From Cerrena zonata (Eukaryota > Basidiomycota > Agaricomycetes > Polyporales > Cerrenaceae): a stretch of DNA of 64,000 bases. The position numbers and the translations under genes are program-made. How positions within the stretch are numbered: position 1 is the first letter of the stretch; every line of letters begins with the position of its first letter. Below, piece by piece: positions 44,880 to 56,149 of this stretch. The notes under the pieces are model-generated. The model saw nothing but the letters and a program-made list of their open reading frames with translations. It made no database searches and was not told the origin of the DNA. The stretch is from contig JASBNA010000092.1 in assembly GCA_038087015.1 (NCBI GenBank), positions 1 through 64,000 of the forward strand, written 5' to 3'.

Positions 44880-45501
44880 CTACTTCCAACGACCGTTGTA
44901 GATCCTCGTTGTTGATATATCCGCCCACTGTTTGCCGGTGGCAGTCGAATTAGATCCTGCCCATCCAGGCAGATGTATGACCTTATTGGATGCTGGGAAC
45001 CATTGAATAGGCGTCTCGTTCATTCTTACGTGCGATATCCAGGACATCGCCTGTCATATCACAGCAGCTGACACGGCTCCAATAAACGTTGCTTCATCTC
45101 CGTGTAAAACGGCGGTTATCGTGTCAACTTGTTACACACCTCCGTAGCGTTCATTGCATCGAGACCGGTTTCTACACAACAGATATATCCTCTAATACAG
45201 TTGCGCAAATTTACAACTGTTACTATTAGATGATAGATCATTTTCCACCTCTTTGTTCATTGTGACCGCGATATCGCCCTTCTCATATCTCGTACGAGGT
45301 CTGTCAGGTTGCTTCTATCTGGTAGAGGCTGTTCCGATCGATTGATGGATTCCAGCTAGCTTCACTGCCGCTCAGACACCCTTATATATTCCTGTCGCTG
45401 GAGTAAATGCCTCCCTCTCCCGTTCCTTTTCCCCACTGCGCTCTACATTCTCTCAACCCAAATTTTCTTGTCAACTCCAAACTACTTCTCCTACCGAAGA
45501 T
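44880..45501 (+). promoter_or_regulatory. upstream region of F-box gene 2, near-identical to that of gene 1
   Basis: It matches 29,828-30,448 with only scattered differences, including the TATATATT box and the AGTAAATGCCTCCCTC leader. Such identity in non-coding DNA shows recent duplication or conversion. Confidence 0.75.
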
Positions 45502-46911
45502 ATGGCATTCATCACCGACTTCGAGCATGATCAAACTGCACGCTCTGCCTTTCTTCCTCCAGACCGTGCAGATGCAAACCGCCTTCCCTCCCACACTGAG
45601 AGTGATAGCATTGTCTCTGCTTCCGGGGAACAGGTTCCAAGCCAAGCCGCTTTCAGCAGGTTGTAACCTCTTTCTCTTCAGTTTTCAATCAAAATCCTTT
45701 GCTTACCAGTTGGGAATGTGTATAATTGACAGAAAATCCCCAAGAATCCCACTTGAGCTTCACAAGGAAGTTATTGATTGGGCTGCTGTCTCATGGATTT
45801 CATTAGACGCACAGCAATCACTTCTGAGCTGTATGTTGGTGTGCAAGACATGGTACCCTTTGGCATACAAATATCTGTATAATCTCATCTGCATTGATGG
45901 GAAAGATATATCAAAATTGAAGGCTTCTCTCAAGAACAAACCCATGCTTGCTCAGTCTATTACCACATTTGCTGTTGAGCTTGATGGGTTTTCAATATCA
46001 CCTGTCTTGCTCTCCTGGAACCTGATTAATCTGCAAAAGTTAGAAATTTGGTATTTGGACTTACAAGCAGAGTCTACATGGTTGTGTAGAGCTGCAGCTC
46101 AGTTAACAAATGTGCACTATGTAGGGCTTATGGAGGTTCAAGCTTGTACAGCTGCATCTTTGATCAGATTCATCAACTCATTTCAGTCACTCTCCACATT
46201 GGAAATTCTAAGTCTTGACAGCCTAGAGTGCAAGAATCAGCCATTGCCTAGGCATAGAAAGCCAACCACTTTCTCTTTGACAGATTTGACAATTGTGGTC
46301 ATACCAGGCACATCCACATTATTGAATTGGTTAATTAGGGCTGATTTGGCTGTAGTCTCTCTAGAGAGGCTCAGTCTATGGTTTGGCAATCAAACTGAAA
46401 ACCTTAGCTTGACACAAGAAAATATTGCAGTCTTTCTCAATCACTACAGCAATACTCTTGTAGAACTTATTCTAGATATTACTGGCCTTGAGTATGGCAA
46501 GTCACAACAACCCTTATCTTTAATTTTATACTGATTATCTATGCAGTGTCATTATCAGGCCTCACTAAGTTGTCAAAATTGATCTATTATATAAGTGGTG
46601 ATTATATCCACCTTGATATTTTGAAAGACACTATAGAGCACCTGCAGCAGATTCCTTCAACAAATGTTATTACAGAAATTGGTCTTGATCTTGATCATGA
46701 TTTTGATATAAAAGAAGATCAAGCTGTTGACCCTTTTACAAAAGCAGGTGTTGATCCTGATGATTGGGAAAAGTTGGACAGTCTTTTAGTGGGAGGGCAA
46801 TTCAAACTACTTCATACAGTAGCAATGTCGCCTGCTATCCATCATCAGTATTTACCACAGTCTGCCTATGCAGGGCTCTTAACTATATATCAGAGGAAGG
46901 AAACACGGTGA
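45502..46911 (+). CDS. F-box protein, array gene 2 (with a GC-AG intron)
   Basis: Exons are 45,502-45,659, 45,733-46,496 and 46,547-46,911; total 1,287 bases, 428 residues. Intron 2 begins GCAAGT where its paralogues have GTAAGT, and only its removal keeps the exon 3 frame, so it is a GC-AG intron. The head MAFITDFEHDQ and F-box (PRIPLELHKEVIDW...LLSCMLVCKTWYPLAYKYLY) follow gene 1 closely. The repeats that follow (LQKLEIWYLDLQ, LSTLEILSL, LERLSLWFG) do not. Exon 3 has an extra acidic insert (DPFTKAGVDPDDW) relative to gene 1. Predicted SCF substrate adaptor. Confidence 0.87.
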
Positions 46912-47109
46912 GAGAACACTGGTTGTATCACATAGATAGTTTCATTTGTCTATACCTTGTACAATAGATATCACTTTCTGAGAATTGAACTGTATAAATC
47001 ATGACTTATTTTCTTTCAAATACTCCTTTCATCAGTAGCCACATAATGAGCTTGAAAGCAAGTTGTTACACACTCAGTTTGAACATTGAATATAGACTAT
47101 CAGACACAG

Positions 47110-48010
47110 GATTATAAGTAGATAGCTAGTCAACTAAGGATGAGACACATAGGTTCGGTATAGAGCTCATTTGTGCAAAGACTAGAGGCCAGAGTATTGA
47201 GGAAACCAGACAACTACAGGATATCAAGGACCATGGGAAAAACCCAATTTCAATTGATTAGAACACAAGAGATATTTGAAGGGATGAGTGAGAGGTTGGT
47301 GCAAGGTCTAGAGTGGGACGTCGAGTTTGGGTCGCTCGTGTGATCGTATCAACATACTCGTAGTCAAGCATAACAACACGTACTCTACATGGTACGATCA
47401 TCTCCCATCATGTACTTTCATCGTTGTCCAAGATATCTGCCATATTCTTAGAGCGGCGAGGAAAGGACGGAATTAGCACTGAGAGGGGCGTATCGAGCGG
47501 GTGTTAACATGAACATGTCGCCCAGACTCGACTGCAGGTTACGGGAAGACATGCTTGCGCAGGAGACTATCATCACTTGGATAGTTGTATGCTCGGGGCA
47601 TGACAACAATCGAGAGATATAGTACCTAGGTGTATGAATCATTAATTGACATTGTCAGGTAGTTCATGCACGCGTTGTTACTCACCAAAGTCCCATCATC
47701 CCCTCCTCAACCAGTACTTAACCTCCTTGAATCCAACAGCATAATCCGTCCTCGATAGCCGTCCTTTCGGAAGGTATGAGTTGTGTTCCCGACAGTACGT
47801 TATGGGTAGGAATACGCATAATTGTTCTTCGAGGCCGATCACGAATCGAAAAAGCTCAAAGGGTCTGGCAGAGATATTGGGACCAGAAGAGTGACGGCGT
47901 TTGGAAGCGAGAGGAGCCATAGACGATTTCGAGGGAGAGGACACAAAACACGTAGTACCAGAAAGGAGATACTGCAACAGTTTGGTGTAAGGGTCTAGGA
48001 TTCATGTCAG
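47110..48010 (-). pseudogene. family X copy 4, decayed
   Basis: The part at 47,110-47,470 aligns with 32,795-33,130 (GGTATAGAGCTCATTTGTGC, GTGGGACGTCGAGTTT). The donor GACTTTG/GTGAGTAAC is near 47,690, with an open upstream exon at 47,977-47,696 (FELFRFVIGLEEQLCVFLP). Frames are broken between exons. Confidence 0.5.
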
Positions 48011-48171
48011 TGAATTTGGTGGAATAGACAGAGCAAATATGGCCAGTAGAAAGGCTCGATGGCGGTCGTGCTCAACGACATGCTCAGTATGTAGAGATAT
48101 CGATTACAATTGCTCATGAATCCAGAATGATCTAGTGCGAGAGATGGAACTCCTTTCACAATAACTGGCGA

Positions 48172-48193
48172 TGACATTAACACGCGCTCATTT
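48172..48193 (+). promoter_or_regulatory. CRE-like cassette motif, copy 5
   Basis: The palindrome has decayed (TGACATTA) but ACGCGCTCATTT is kept. Confidence 0.6.
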
Positions 48194-48435
48194 TCGATTC
48201 GACGGTCACAGTCTGAGTCTGCTTTGAGATAGTAGGAAGAACACAGAGCGAACTGAGCACTTGGAGAACCCGGATGCGTCGAACTCGGAAACGTCTTCAG
48301 ACACTGGCACTAGGGCTCTTTATTTGTGGTAGAACTAGTATACCATGTTTCGAATTGGAGCCTTCAAAATGTTTTTCCTGAGAATAATTAGTTTATAGAC
48401 GTTTACAGACGGATTAAAACAACGCTACCTTGTGG

Positions 48436-48909
48436 CTACTCCAAGATAGTGCCCTTCACAAACTTGTTGAGTTGGCCGAACGTCAACACGTCTCCAAGAA
48501 ACACAAAGAAATGACCTGTGCCATGGAATATAGCACCAAGGGCCAGGACCGGAGCCGCGGCTAGGAACCCCATCCCCTGAAGGAATAATTTGAGAGGACG
48601 AAGCATCCTCTTCTTCGTCTTCCTATCTCCCCTCTCCCATGCATCAGCATCCCTTCGGAATTTGTTTCGCACCTCTCCGTCAGGGTGAACCTCTGATGCC
48701 CGTCGTAAGAGGGATAGTATTTCGAGGGAGAGTCGTTCCCTCTCGGAGGTATCATTCTTGGTGAGATTTTCGTATTTGTTGGTCTCGATGGTGAGTTGTT
48801 GAAGGACTATATGCCATTCTTCGTTGACCGGGACCTTGGTACCGAAGTCAGTGATCATACTAGAAAAGCATCTCAGTTTCGTCGAGGGCAATCGTGCGAA
48901 ATTGACCAC
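48436..48909 (-). CDS. small protein of unknown family Z, copy 2
   Basis: Paralogue of 20,719-21,141. I favour the internal ATG at 48,858 (MITDFGTK), which aligns with copy 1. The codons before it include a TTTTCTAG acceptor and may be leader. Shared blocks are SLEILSLLRRASEVHPDGEVR, RDADAWERGDRKTKK, LRPLKLFLQGMGFL, a hydrophobic stretch (AAAPVLALGAIFHGTGHFFVFL) and FGQLNKFVKGTILE to the stop. No domain is recognised. Confidence 0.7.
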   Translation of the reverse strand: MVNFARLPSTKLRCFSSMITDFGTKVPVNEEWHIVLQQLTIETNKYENLTKNDTSERERLSLEILSLLRRASEVHPDGEVRNKFRRDADAWERGDRKTKKRMLRPLKLFLQGMGFLAAAPVLALGAIFHGTGHFFVFLGDVLTFGQLNKFVKGTILE

Positions 48910-49820
48910 ACTGCACCTTGAGTCGAAGAGAATGTGTTGCTAGTAGGTCACCTCTGTGTAATCGCCCATGTCCAACTCGAAGTGGCTGGTGTTTATAAGG
49001 TACTAAAAATAAACTGTAACGCAGCAATACGATTTGGATATCCTGAAATAAGAATAAACAAAGTTCGATGGGTGACATTTACCAGATCGCAGTTGGCTGC
49101 GGTGAAGACCATTACGATTCCGCATGGGGCCGTTTTCAGTGAAATGGCCCGGGTGTGACTTTTGGGAACAGATGATGGGTCAGGGGTCAAAGCCGACTTT
49201 CTTTCCAGAGACTTCATTGTTCGCAGTAGAAGAACGCAACTCCCAGTATCGAGCCGGGCATAAGTATTTGATAAAAGCGAGTGCTTAATATGGAATTAGG
49301 GAAGCGTAGTATTGTCAGAGAACAGCATTTTTGATAAGCAGTACCAGCAGAAATGATGACTAGGAATTTTGAGTAACACGCAGCTCAATGATTGAGACTT
49401 TTGTCCCATCAATGGTCGACAACGTGATGTTTATGGTATATTTGACGACTGCGTTTATAGGCGTGTCCCCGATTCTCTGTAAGTTGCAACGACATCATGT
49501 CTGTTCAGCTCAAAGGCCATATAACCCTCTCCGGTTCATCCCAATGAGTCTTTTGAAAGAAAATTAGAATTGTCGTCATATGGACCAGAAACAAACTTAC
49601 AATATGATTAGAGCCACCCGACCTCGCGAGCTCGACTCGTCACGCAAAAGGTTGGCTACAGTCATAACGGCAATTAAACAGTCGACTGCAGACATATCGC
49701 ACCATACGACAACCAACTTGCAATCTGGCTATACCAAAGACATTTCGACACACTTGACGAGCCCTACAGCACGCTGGAAACTGTCCTTGTGAGTAGTGGT
49801 ATCTAATTTGGGCAATGTCA
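48910..49820. other. upstream DNA of Z copy 2 and unassigned sequence
   Basis: The segment at 49,080-49,160 is shared with 21,370-21,450 upstream of Z copy 1. The rest has no supportable gene. Confidence 0.4.
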
Positions 49821-49829
49821 CAAAGTATT

Positions 49830-50720
49830 GTACCATCGGTTCAAGAGAAACGAAGGTGGTAGGAATGAATCTGCCGGTCCTTTTCCATTCTTCTTTAATG
49901 CACGGAATGCGAATGTTTCTTCAGGAAGTTCTTGGACGGCGACTCGTTCTCCGAGTGTCTCGAGAGTGATTTTGGAGATATACTCGATTGAGGTATAGTA
50001 GGAAGACCCCACAGGTCCAATTTACTGAAAACGTTACTGCTCTGAGATACCCTAGTCGAAGGCAGGCCAATAGAGACCTTTGGGACGTTCCGGTGTGAAA
50101 ATGATAGGCGGGATGGGTACGCTGACAGCAATCGAGACATACCACCTAAACGTTCGAAATCGTCATTGAGTGTCGCCACTAGCTCGTGCATGAATTGTTA
50201 CTCACTTGAGTCCTATGATATCCCTAGTCCTCGGCCGATACTAATCCTCCTTGGATATAATGACCCATCCTCCGACCTGTCGAAGAGTATAGGCTGTGGT
50301 CCGGCCAGGATGTTATGGGGATCGTTGTGATATGCGTTCTGCGAGGCCGAATACGAGCTTATAGGATCTACTATATATTTCGAGACTGGAGAGCGTGACA
50401 GTATTTGAGGACCAAAAGCGAAAGGAACTGTGAGGAACAGGAGAGACGGATGCGAGGGAGGTAGCAGAGAACGCGTAATACTAATAGTGGAAAAGAGAGA
50501 TTGGATGAGTTTGGCGTAGGTGTCTAGGGTTTGTACCAGAGACATCGGTGCAGAGCGGATACTATCAGCAGTATTGGACAGAACACCGGTGCAGATTCAG
50601 AGACGGTCTAATCTGAGAGGAAAGCCCAGTGCTCAGCGAGGACAAGACCAATGGTGTTCGATACTATGCGGGGCGGAATATCGATAGCCCCGTCTTCTGG
50701 AGCAAGATGGAGCGAGAACT
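49830..50720 (-). pseudogene. family X copy 5, best preserved open exons
   Basis: The exon at 50,545-50,213 is open for 110 codons (LDTYAKLIQSLFSTISI; ISSYSASQNAYHNDPHN) and is followed by a donor at GACTCAA/GTGAGTAAC near 50,198, a 61-base intron ending GAACGTTTAG, and an open downstream exon. A TAG lies in the reading frame just before the donor, so either the exon end is misplaced or the copy is broken. The first exon may start at 50,799. The protein is hydrophobic and Ser-rich, and I do not recognise it. Confidence 0.5.
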
Positions 50721-50806
50721 TGTTGGACAGCGCAAGAGAGAGAAGCCAACACTGACAGACGGTGACAGTACAAGGCTTGCCATAAAACTCTTCAGTCAAC
50801 TGGCGA

Positions 50807-50828
50807 TGACGTCAACGCGCGCTCATTT
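50807..50828 (+). promoter_or_regulatory. CRE-like cassette motif, copy 6
   Basis: Identical to copies 1 and 3 over 22 bases and preceded by CTGGCGA as in copies 7 and 8. First of the three regularly spaced copies. Confidence 0.75.
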
Positions 50829-52200
50829 CGATTCAATAGCTCTGCTGTCCAGAAGAAGATGAAGTTATCGACATCTCGCTCCGCACACCGAGAGTTCTCC
50901 TTGTCTTCGGCAAACACTGCACTTTCCTCTGTCCTCGAGTCTACGCTTCGGACCTACCCGCTCCTTCTAGCAGGATTTGCTCTGTCTAGCTAACCAATCT
51001 CACCGGTACGAACCCTAGATGTCAGACCCTTACGCAAACTACCGTGGTCCCCTGGTCTCTGCTACCTCTTTCGAATTTGTCTCTGCTTTCCTCCATAGCT
51101 TCAAACACCGTCTCCCCTCGAAGAACATACATCCCAATTTCCCACTCGTAGCGTTAAACGTCCTGCCTGGACCGCAACCCATAAATCCAGCAATTGAAGA
51201 TAGGTTGTCAGAGTCGATGAGGAACAGTACCGACTGTAACGACACATGCACGAATTAGTGACAATATCCGGCGACAATTGTGAATGCTTAGGTACCGTCT
51301 TTTTATTGTGGTCGTCCCCCGGGTATACGAGATCCCCATTAATAATGATCCTGCTTATTTTTCTTTAACTCTGCGATTGAGTCTGGGCGAAGTGTTCATA
51401 CTATTGTCACCCGTTCACTCGATGCGCATCTCTCTGTGCCATTTCTCGATCGCACTAACAATCCCTCGAATTCCACCCGTCTCATCTTATCCTCGATGAT
51501 CCTCAGAATTTTCAACAAGTGATAAATGCGATATATTCAATTGACCGTCCTTTCCCGGCAGCATGTCGCTTCAGATTGGGACCAACGGGAACTTGTACTT
51601 ACCCTTCGTCTAATGCTCACCCAAACACCGGAAACTCGTATGAACGTCGCGACGATCGGGCCTCGTAGGGTGTGTACTCCCATGGATAGTTATGAACGGT
51701 CCCACGCAGAGCACGAAAACTGATACGCTGTTCAAAGATATCAAAGTTGGATCCCATTTGAGAGATGGGCCATTTTACAGAGGGTGAGAGCGACAGATTC
51801 TATCTCCGCATGCAATGAGACAAATAACTTTACGTTTCATATCTCTAATTCGACAGCTTTGAACGTCAGCCAGCTTTGACAGCCTTCCGTAATTCTGTGA
51901 CTGGCTTTCCTTGTGTATGCGTCCTCCTTCGATCGCTCACCATGTTCGAACTATTCCAATAACAGTTTCATCATTGGCTTGCGGTACGTGTGGGTGGTGA
52001 CATTATCGAGATCAAGTGCGACGAGATTTTGTTGAAGTATGGAGGTTAGGCGGATGACGCAAAGAAAGCAAAGGCGGTTACACTTGCTAGCCGTTGTTGA
52101 AGTGAACACTCGATTGAGTGGTCATGGGTTCGGGGGTTAGGTCATTTCTGCCTTGATGTGAAGAGGGGTCGTCTACTCACGATACGTAGTTAGGATCATA
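50829..52200 (+). other. cassette interior, no intact gene
   Basis: An open stretch at 51,019-51,258 (MSDPYANYRGPLVSATSFEF) follows the motif where copies of the cassette would start a plus-strand gene, but it stops after 79 codons. The segment at 51,930-52,050 (TTCGATCGCTCACYATG, GTGCGACGAGATTTTGTTGAAGTA) has partners at 57,500 and 57,850. Confidence 0.45.
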
Positions 52201-53006
52201 GGGGTGAGAACTGAAGCTCTTCATAGTCTCCTCCACGACGAGGAGGGTACGTATCCATGCGTTTTCACTATTCAAATACTACTAATTATAACTTTCGTCT
52301 TCGATGCCCTCATTCATTTTCGTCAACTCGACCATTCCCATCTCCGATACATAAATCTTCACTTCGTTCATGGTTGATTAGCTTGCCACTTTCTTGCACA
52401 TCGGTATCTTCAATGTCACAGTCGAAGAACTTGGACATTAACAAAATTCACCTTAACCTATTGAAGGCTGATGATGAAATAGACGGAGAATAGATCAGGA
52501 GGATGAACTAGAAGATGGAGTGTTTGGGGGAACGGTTCGTCTCCTGTATTACGACATCTCTGTGAACTTCTGACACTGTGTGCAATAAGCGTTGGGCTAT
52601 GTGTAATCTTTGAAGAACGAACCCAGGGGTTCAGTGGTATGACCGTACCCGTCGTGGAACCCGATTTCTCGGTCCGTGGTATTCGCAATCTAGGGCTACT
52701 TTAGTCTCGATTTCTCTTGCTCGTGTGTGGCTTGTTGTATGTCGGACCACAACCTCCACGGAGCATGTATCGCAGTCCTTCAACTGTTCCGTGCTGATAG
52801 TGAGAGGGTCTACCTTGCACTGAGCTGCTATCTGCCTAATGTCCAGCTATCTTCGTTGCAGTCGTTAGCCTACCGTTTGGCGTTATGCGAGTCTTACCGA
52901 GGAAGAGATGGAGTGCTCTGATAAATACTTATACTCTCTGTGCCGTGTATGATGACACTACAGACAGGAATCGCATAGCAGTTGGCAACGAAGATCCCAC
53001 CCAGAG

Positions 53007-53090
53007 GACGTTTTCCGTCTTCCTACATGCTCTCCCCCATGCATCAGCATCCCTGCGGAACATGTTTCGGACCTCCAAATCAGGGTGAAG
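53007..53090 (-). pseudogene. family Z fragment
   Basis: The minus strand matches the ADAWERGDRKTK block of the Z genes (compare 48,596-48,690): TCAGGGTGAA, ATGCATCAGCATCCC and CCGTCTTCCTA are shared. Only this block is present. Confidence 0.65.
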
Positions 53091-53232
53091 CGATAGGGTG
53101 ATATCACTCGAAGACTCGATAGCGACTTGGACTCGGAATCTGATACATCACCTGTTGAATTAGCCACATCGCCCCTCAGCCCCGCTAACTCTGAGCTGCC
53201 AGTAAAATCAGGGCAATTCAGGCATCAGACTC

Positions 53233-53291
53233 GTCAAAGTAGAACAACTGGTTGTTTTCTACGACAGACTCGGAGACGAGAGCACTGCGGG
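53233..53291 (+). pseudogene. dioxygenase-like exon 1 fragment
   Basis: It matches the end of exon 1 of the gene at 22,986 (GAACAACTGGTTGTTTTCTAC, then GCGGGGTAAGCAG with the donor). The rest of the gene is not recognisable after the donor. Confidence 0.6.
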
Positions 53292-53300
53292 GTAAGCAGA

Positions 53301-54335
53301 GTCGATGACTACTAACTCGTCGGTTCTTGCTCGCAACTCTGGCATATGGATCATCATAATATGTCCCACCAAACCTGGCAGATGTTTGACAGACGTTTCC
53401 AATTTCATACACGTACATCCAGGTCCCACTCATTATCCGAGCATATATGCAGTCTCTCATCTCATTTGCCTTCTCGGCTGTAATCAAATGGTATGTCTGT
53501 TTCATTGATACGTCCCGCGTTTACTTACACAGGCAAATCGCTCTACCTAGAACAGCGTGTAGTAATCTTGCAGAAATCCGGCCTCCAAGCCACTCACGTC
53601 ATCACATTTAGTTCGGCAGCATAAACGCCCTGTGTCTTCAACTGTACCTGTTGCGGCGAAACCCTACTATCGCTCTAATCGATATGAACACCATTCCAAA
53701 CGATGCCTGTGTATTCAACCGATGATCCATGTTTTATTTATCTGGTTCTTACGGTTGTTGCATATCCTTGCTGCCGTCCACATACCTCTCGCAGTGGCCT
53801 ATCTCGAATATCCCCCGAAGCGACTGCCTGAGCCTGTTGTTCCCTGGATAACCTCTGAGGAAACGTATTGTCTATTCTTGTATGTGATATCCGGAATATC
53901 GCCTGTCACAGCTTCGCTAGACGTAACTCAATCTCCGTGCTCAATAGCAGCTATTGTGTCAACTTGTCGTACACTCCTGTAGTATCTCTTGCATTGAGGT
54001 TGATTTCTATACTGAGAATATATCTTCCAGCGCGGCCGTTCGCTTGTCCGTAAAACACGTCAATTATATTTAGATCCTGTTATTCTGCGACAATGGCTTC
54101 TCCTTTCTCATGTCCCGTACAAGGGTTGATAGGTGGCTTCTATCTGGCCCAGGCTGTTCCGATCTGTCAATGGATAACAGCTACGCCGTATACTGCCGCT
54201 CATACATTGTATATATTTCCATCGCTCATGTAATCGTCTCTTTCTCTCGTTCCTTCTCCCCACCAACAGACTGCTCTTTGCATTATCCCAATCCACTTTT
54301 TCTTGTAAACTCTAAACTACTTCTCTATTGGAAAT
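53301..54335 (+). promoter_or_regulatory. upstream region of F-box gene 3
   Basis: From about 53,890 this resembles the shared upstream block of the array (ATATCGCCTGTCACA, GTGTCAACTTGT, GGCTGTTCCGATC) at lower identity than between genes 1 and 2. TATATATTT occurs near 54,212. Earlier parts show no gene. Confidence 0.5.
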
Positions 54336-55725
54336 ATGGCCTTTATCAATGAGGTTGAGCAAGATCAGGCTGCACACCCTCCTTGTATCCCTCCAGACCA
54401 TGAGGATACAGAAGGCTTTTGTCCTCAGAGTGAGGGTCATGGTCATGCCTCTGCTTCTAGGGAACAGCATGGAAGTACAACTGCTTACAGTATATTGACT
54501 ACACTGTAATCTATCCTTTTTTTCAATATAAATAGCCTACTTACCTGCATATACTTTACAGGCAGTACTACAGGACTCCAAGGATACCACTTGAACTTCA
54601 CAAAGAAGTTATTGATTGGATTGTTGCTGATGTAAACTTGAAGGGTCCTACATTATGGCCACAAATAACACTTCTTAGGTGTATGCTTGTATGTCACTTG
54701 TGGTACACTCTGGCACACAGACATCTATATAGCAACATTAACCTTGAAGAGCAAGATCTATCAAAATTGAAAGCCTCTCTCAAGAAAAAGCCTGCCCTTG
54801 TTCAATCTATTAGAGCATTTTGCATTCAATGTGAGAGGGCTCAGGGGAATCATATCTTCTCAATATCAGCTCTCTTGGTCTCTTGGAAACTGACAAATCT
54901 GCAGTATCTGGAGATTTGGGGCATGGACTTACAGGCAGAATCTCCATGGCTCTGCAAAGTTGCAGCTCATTTGAAAAATGTGCACTATCTGGGCTTGGAT
55001 ATCAAGAGATGTACAAGTGCACAGTTGATTAGATTTATCAACTCATTTCAGTCATTGTCTAAATTGAGCATAAATTACACCTTCATAGAGAGCAAAGATC
55101 ATACTTGGCCTAGGCCTTGCAAGCTATCTACATTCTCATTAACATGCTTGATGGTTGGTCTCACACCAGGCATAAGTACAGTTTTGGACTGGCTGCTCAA
55201 AGCCGATTTAGTTTGTCTACAGCAGATTGATGTGATGTTTTATCATGATGATGTGGACTCAGGGTATGAGAAGATTGTAGATCTTTTCAATCACTGTGGC
55301 AATACTCTTACAGAGCTTACTATAAGTATTTATACTATGTCAACAAAGGATATACCAAAGTATGGTAAGAAGTTATAACAACTGATTATCTTGGGTCAAT
55401 ACTAACTATGCTGTCAGTGTCATTATCAGGGCTTGTAAAGTTGAGAAAACTGGTATATATAGCAAGGGATGAGGATGAGACCTTCAATCTCATTTGTGAA
55501 CAACTAGACCAGATTTCCTTGACAAATAGTCTCAGAGAGATTCATTTTTATTTTCAGCATGTGTCTAAAAATAAAGTAGATAGATGGAAGGAGCTTGACA
55601 GCATATTAGCGGGGGAGAAGTTTAAAACACTTCATACAGTACAAATTCAGTGGGGATGTCAACTTGATCCTGTTCCACTTTCTCAATTTCAGTCACAACT
55701 TAGGAATGCTAGGATTTTGGCCTAG
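54336..55725 (+). CDS. F-box protein, array gene 3
   Basis: Exons are 54,336-54,505, 54,562-55,364 and 55,418-55,725; total 1,281 bases, 426 residues. Introns are GTAATC...TTTACAG and GTAAGA...GCTGTCAG. The head (MAFINEVEQDQAAHPP) is His/Ser-rich. The F-box reads PRIPLELHKEVIDWIV...LLRCMLVCHLWYTLAHRHLY. Leucine-rich motifs follow (LQYLEIWGMDLQ, VHYLGLDIKRC, LSKLSINY) and exon 3 starts with SLSGLVKLRKLVY, the same start as in the other genes. It is closer to gene 4 than to genes 1 and 2 in head length (170-base exon 1) and intron 1. Confidence 0.87.
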
Positions 55726-56149
55726 TTAGATATTTTTTGTAGATCAGTGTACAGATATTGTGATTATGTCTCACTTGTGAAGTTAAACTCAATAATTATG
55801 TCTTATTTTTCCCCTGGCATCCCTTTCAAAAGTAGCTAATTTATCAGATAATGTACAGTTTTTTCTAAGCCCAATTTGCATATTGAACCTATGTTATTAT
55901 TTATAAAACTACAAGGTAATATCTGGAAAAGTTAATTCAAAGTAAGCAAGCAGTAATCCAAGCACATACTATATAAGAAGGTGAGATGGGAATACAGTAA
56001 TTCCATACAAAGGGTTGAAGATAACATCAGTAGTATCAGGTCGATGGACAAGGGTGGAAAGGATGAAGCCAGCACCGGGGATTTTGAACATATGAAAGTT
56101 CTTTCTTGCATATAGACTCCGCAATCTGCCACAGCTCTTTACATTCAAA

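Larger units (their letters stand above)
52200..53300 (+). repeat. segmental duplication D, copy 1
   Basis: It aligns with 58,070-59,260 over most of its length. Examples are TTGTATGTCGGACCACAACCTCC (split by one base call in places), CACTACAGACAGGAATCG and the Z and dioxygenase fragments at its end. Both copies end about 1 kb before an F-box array gene. Confidence 0.7.
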
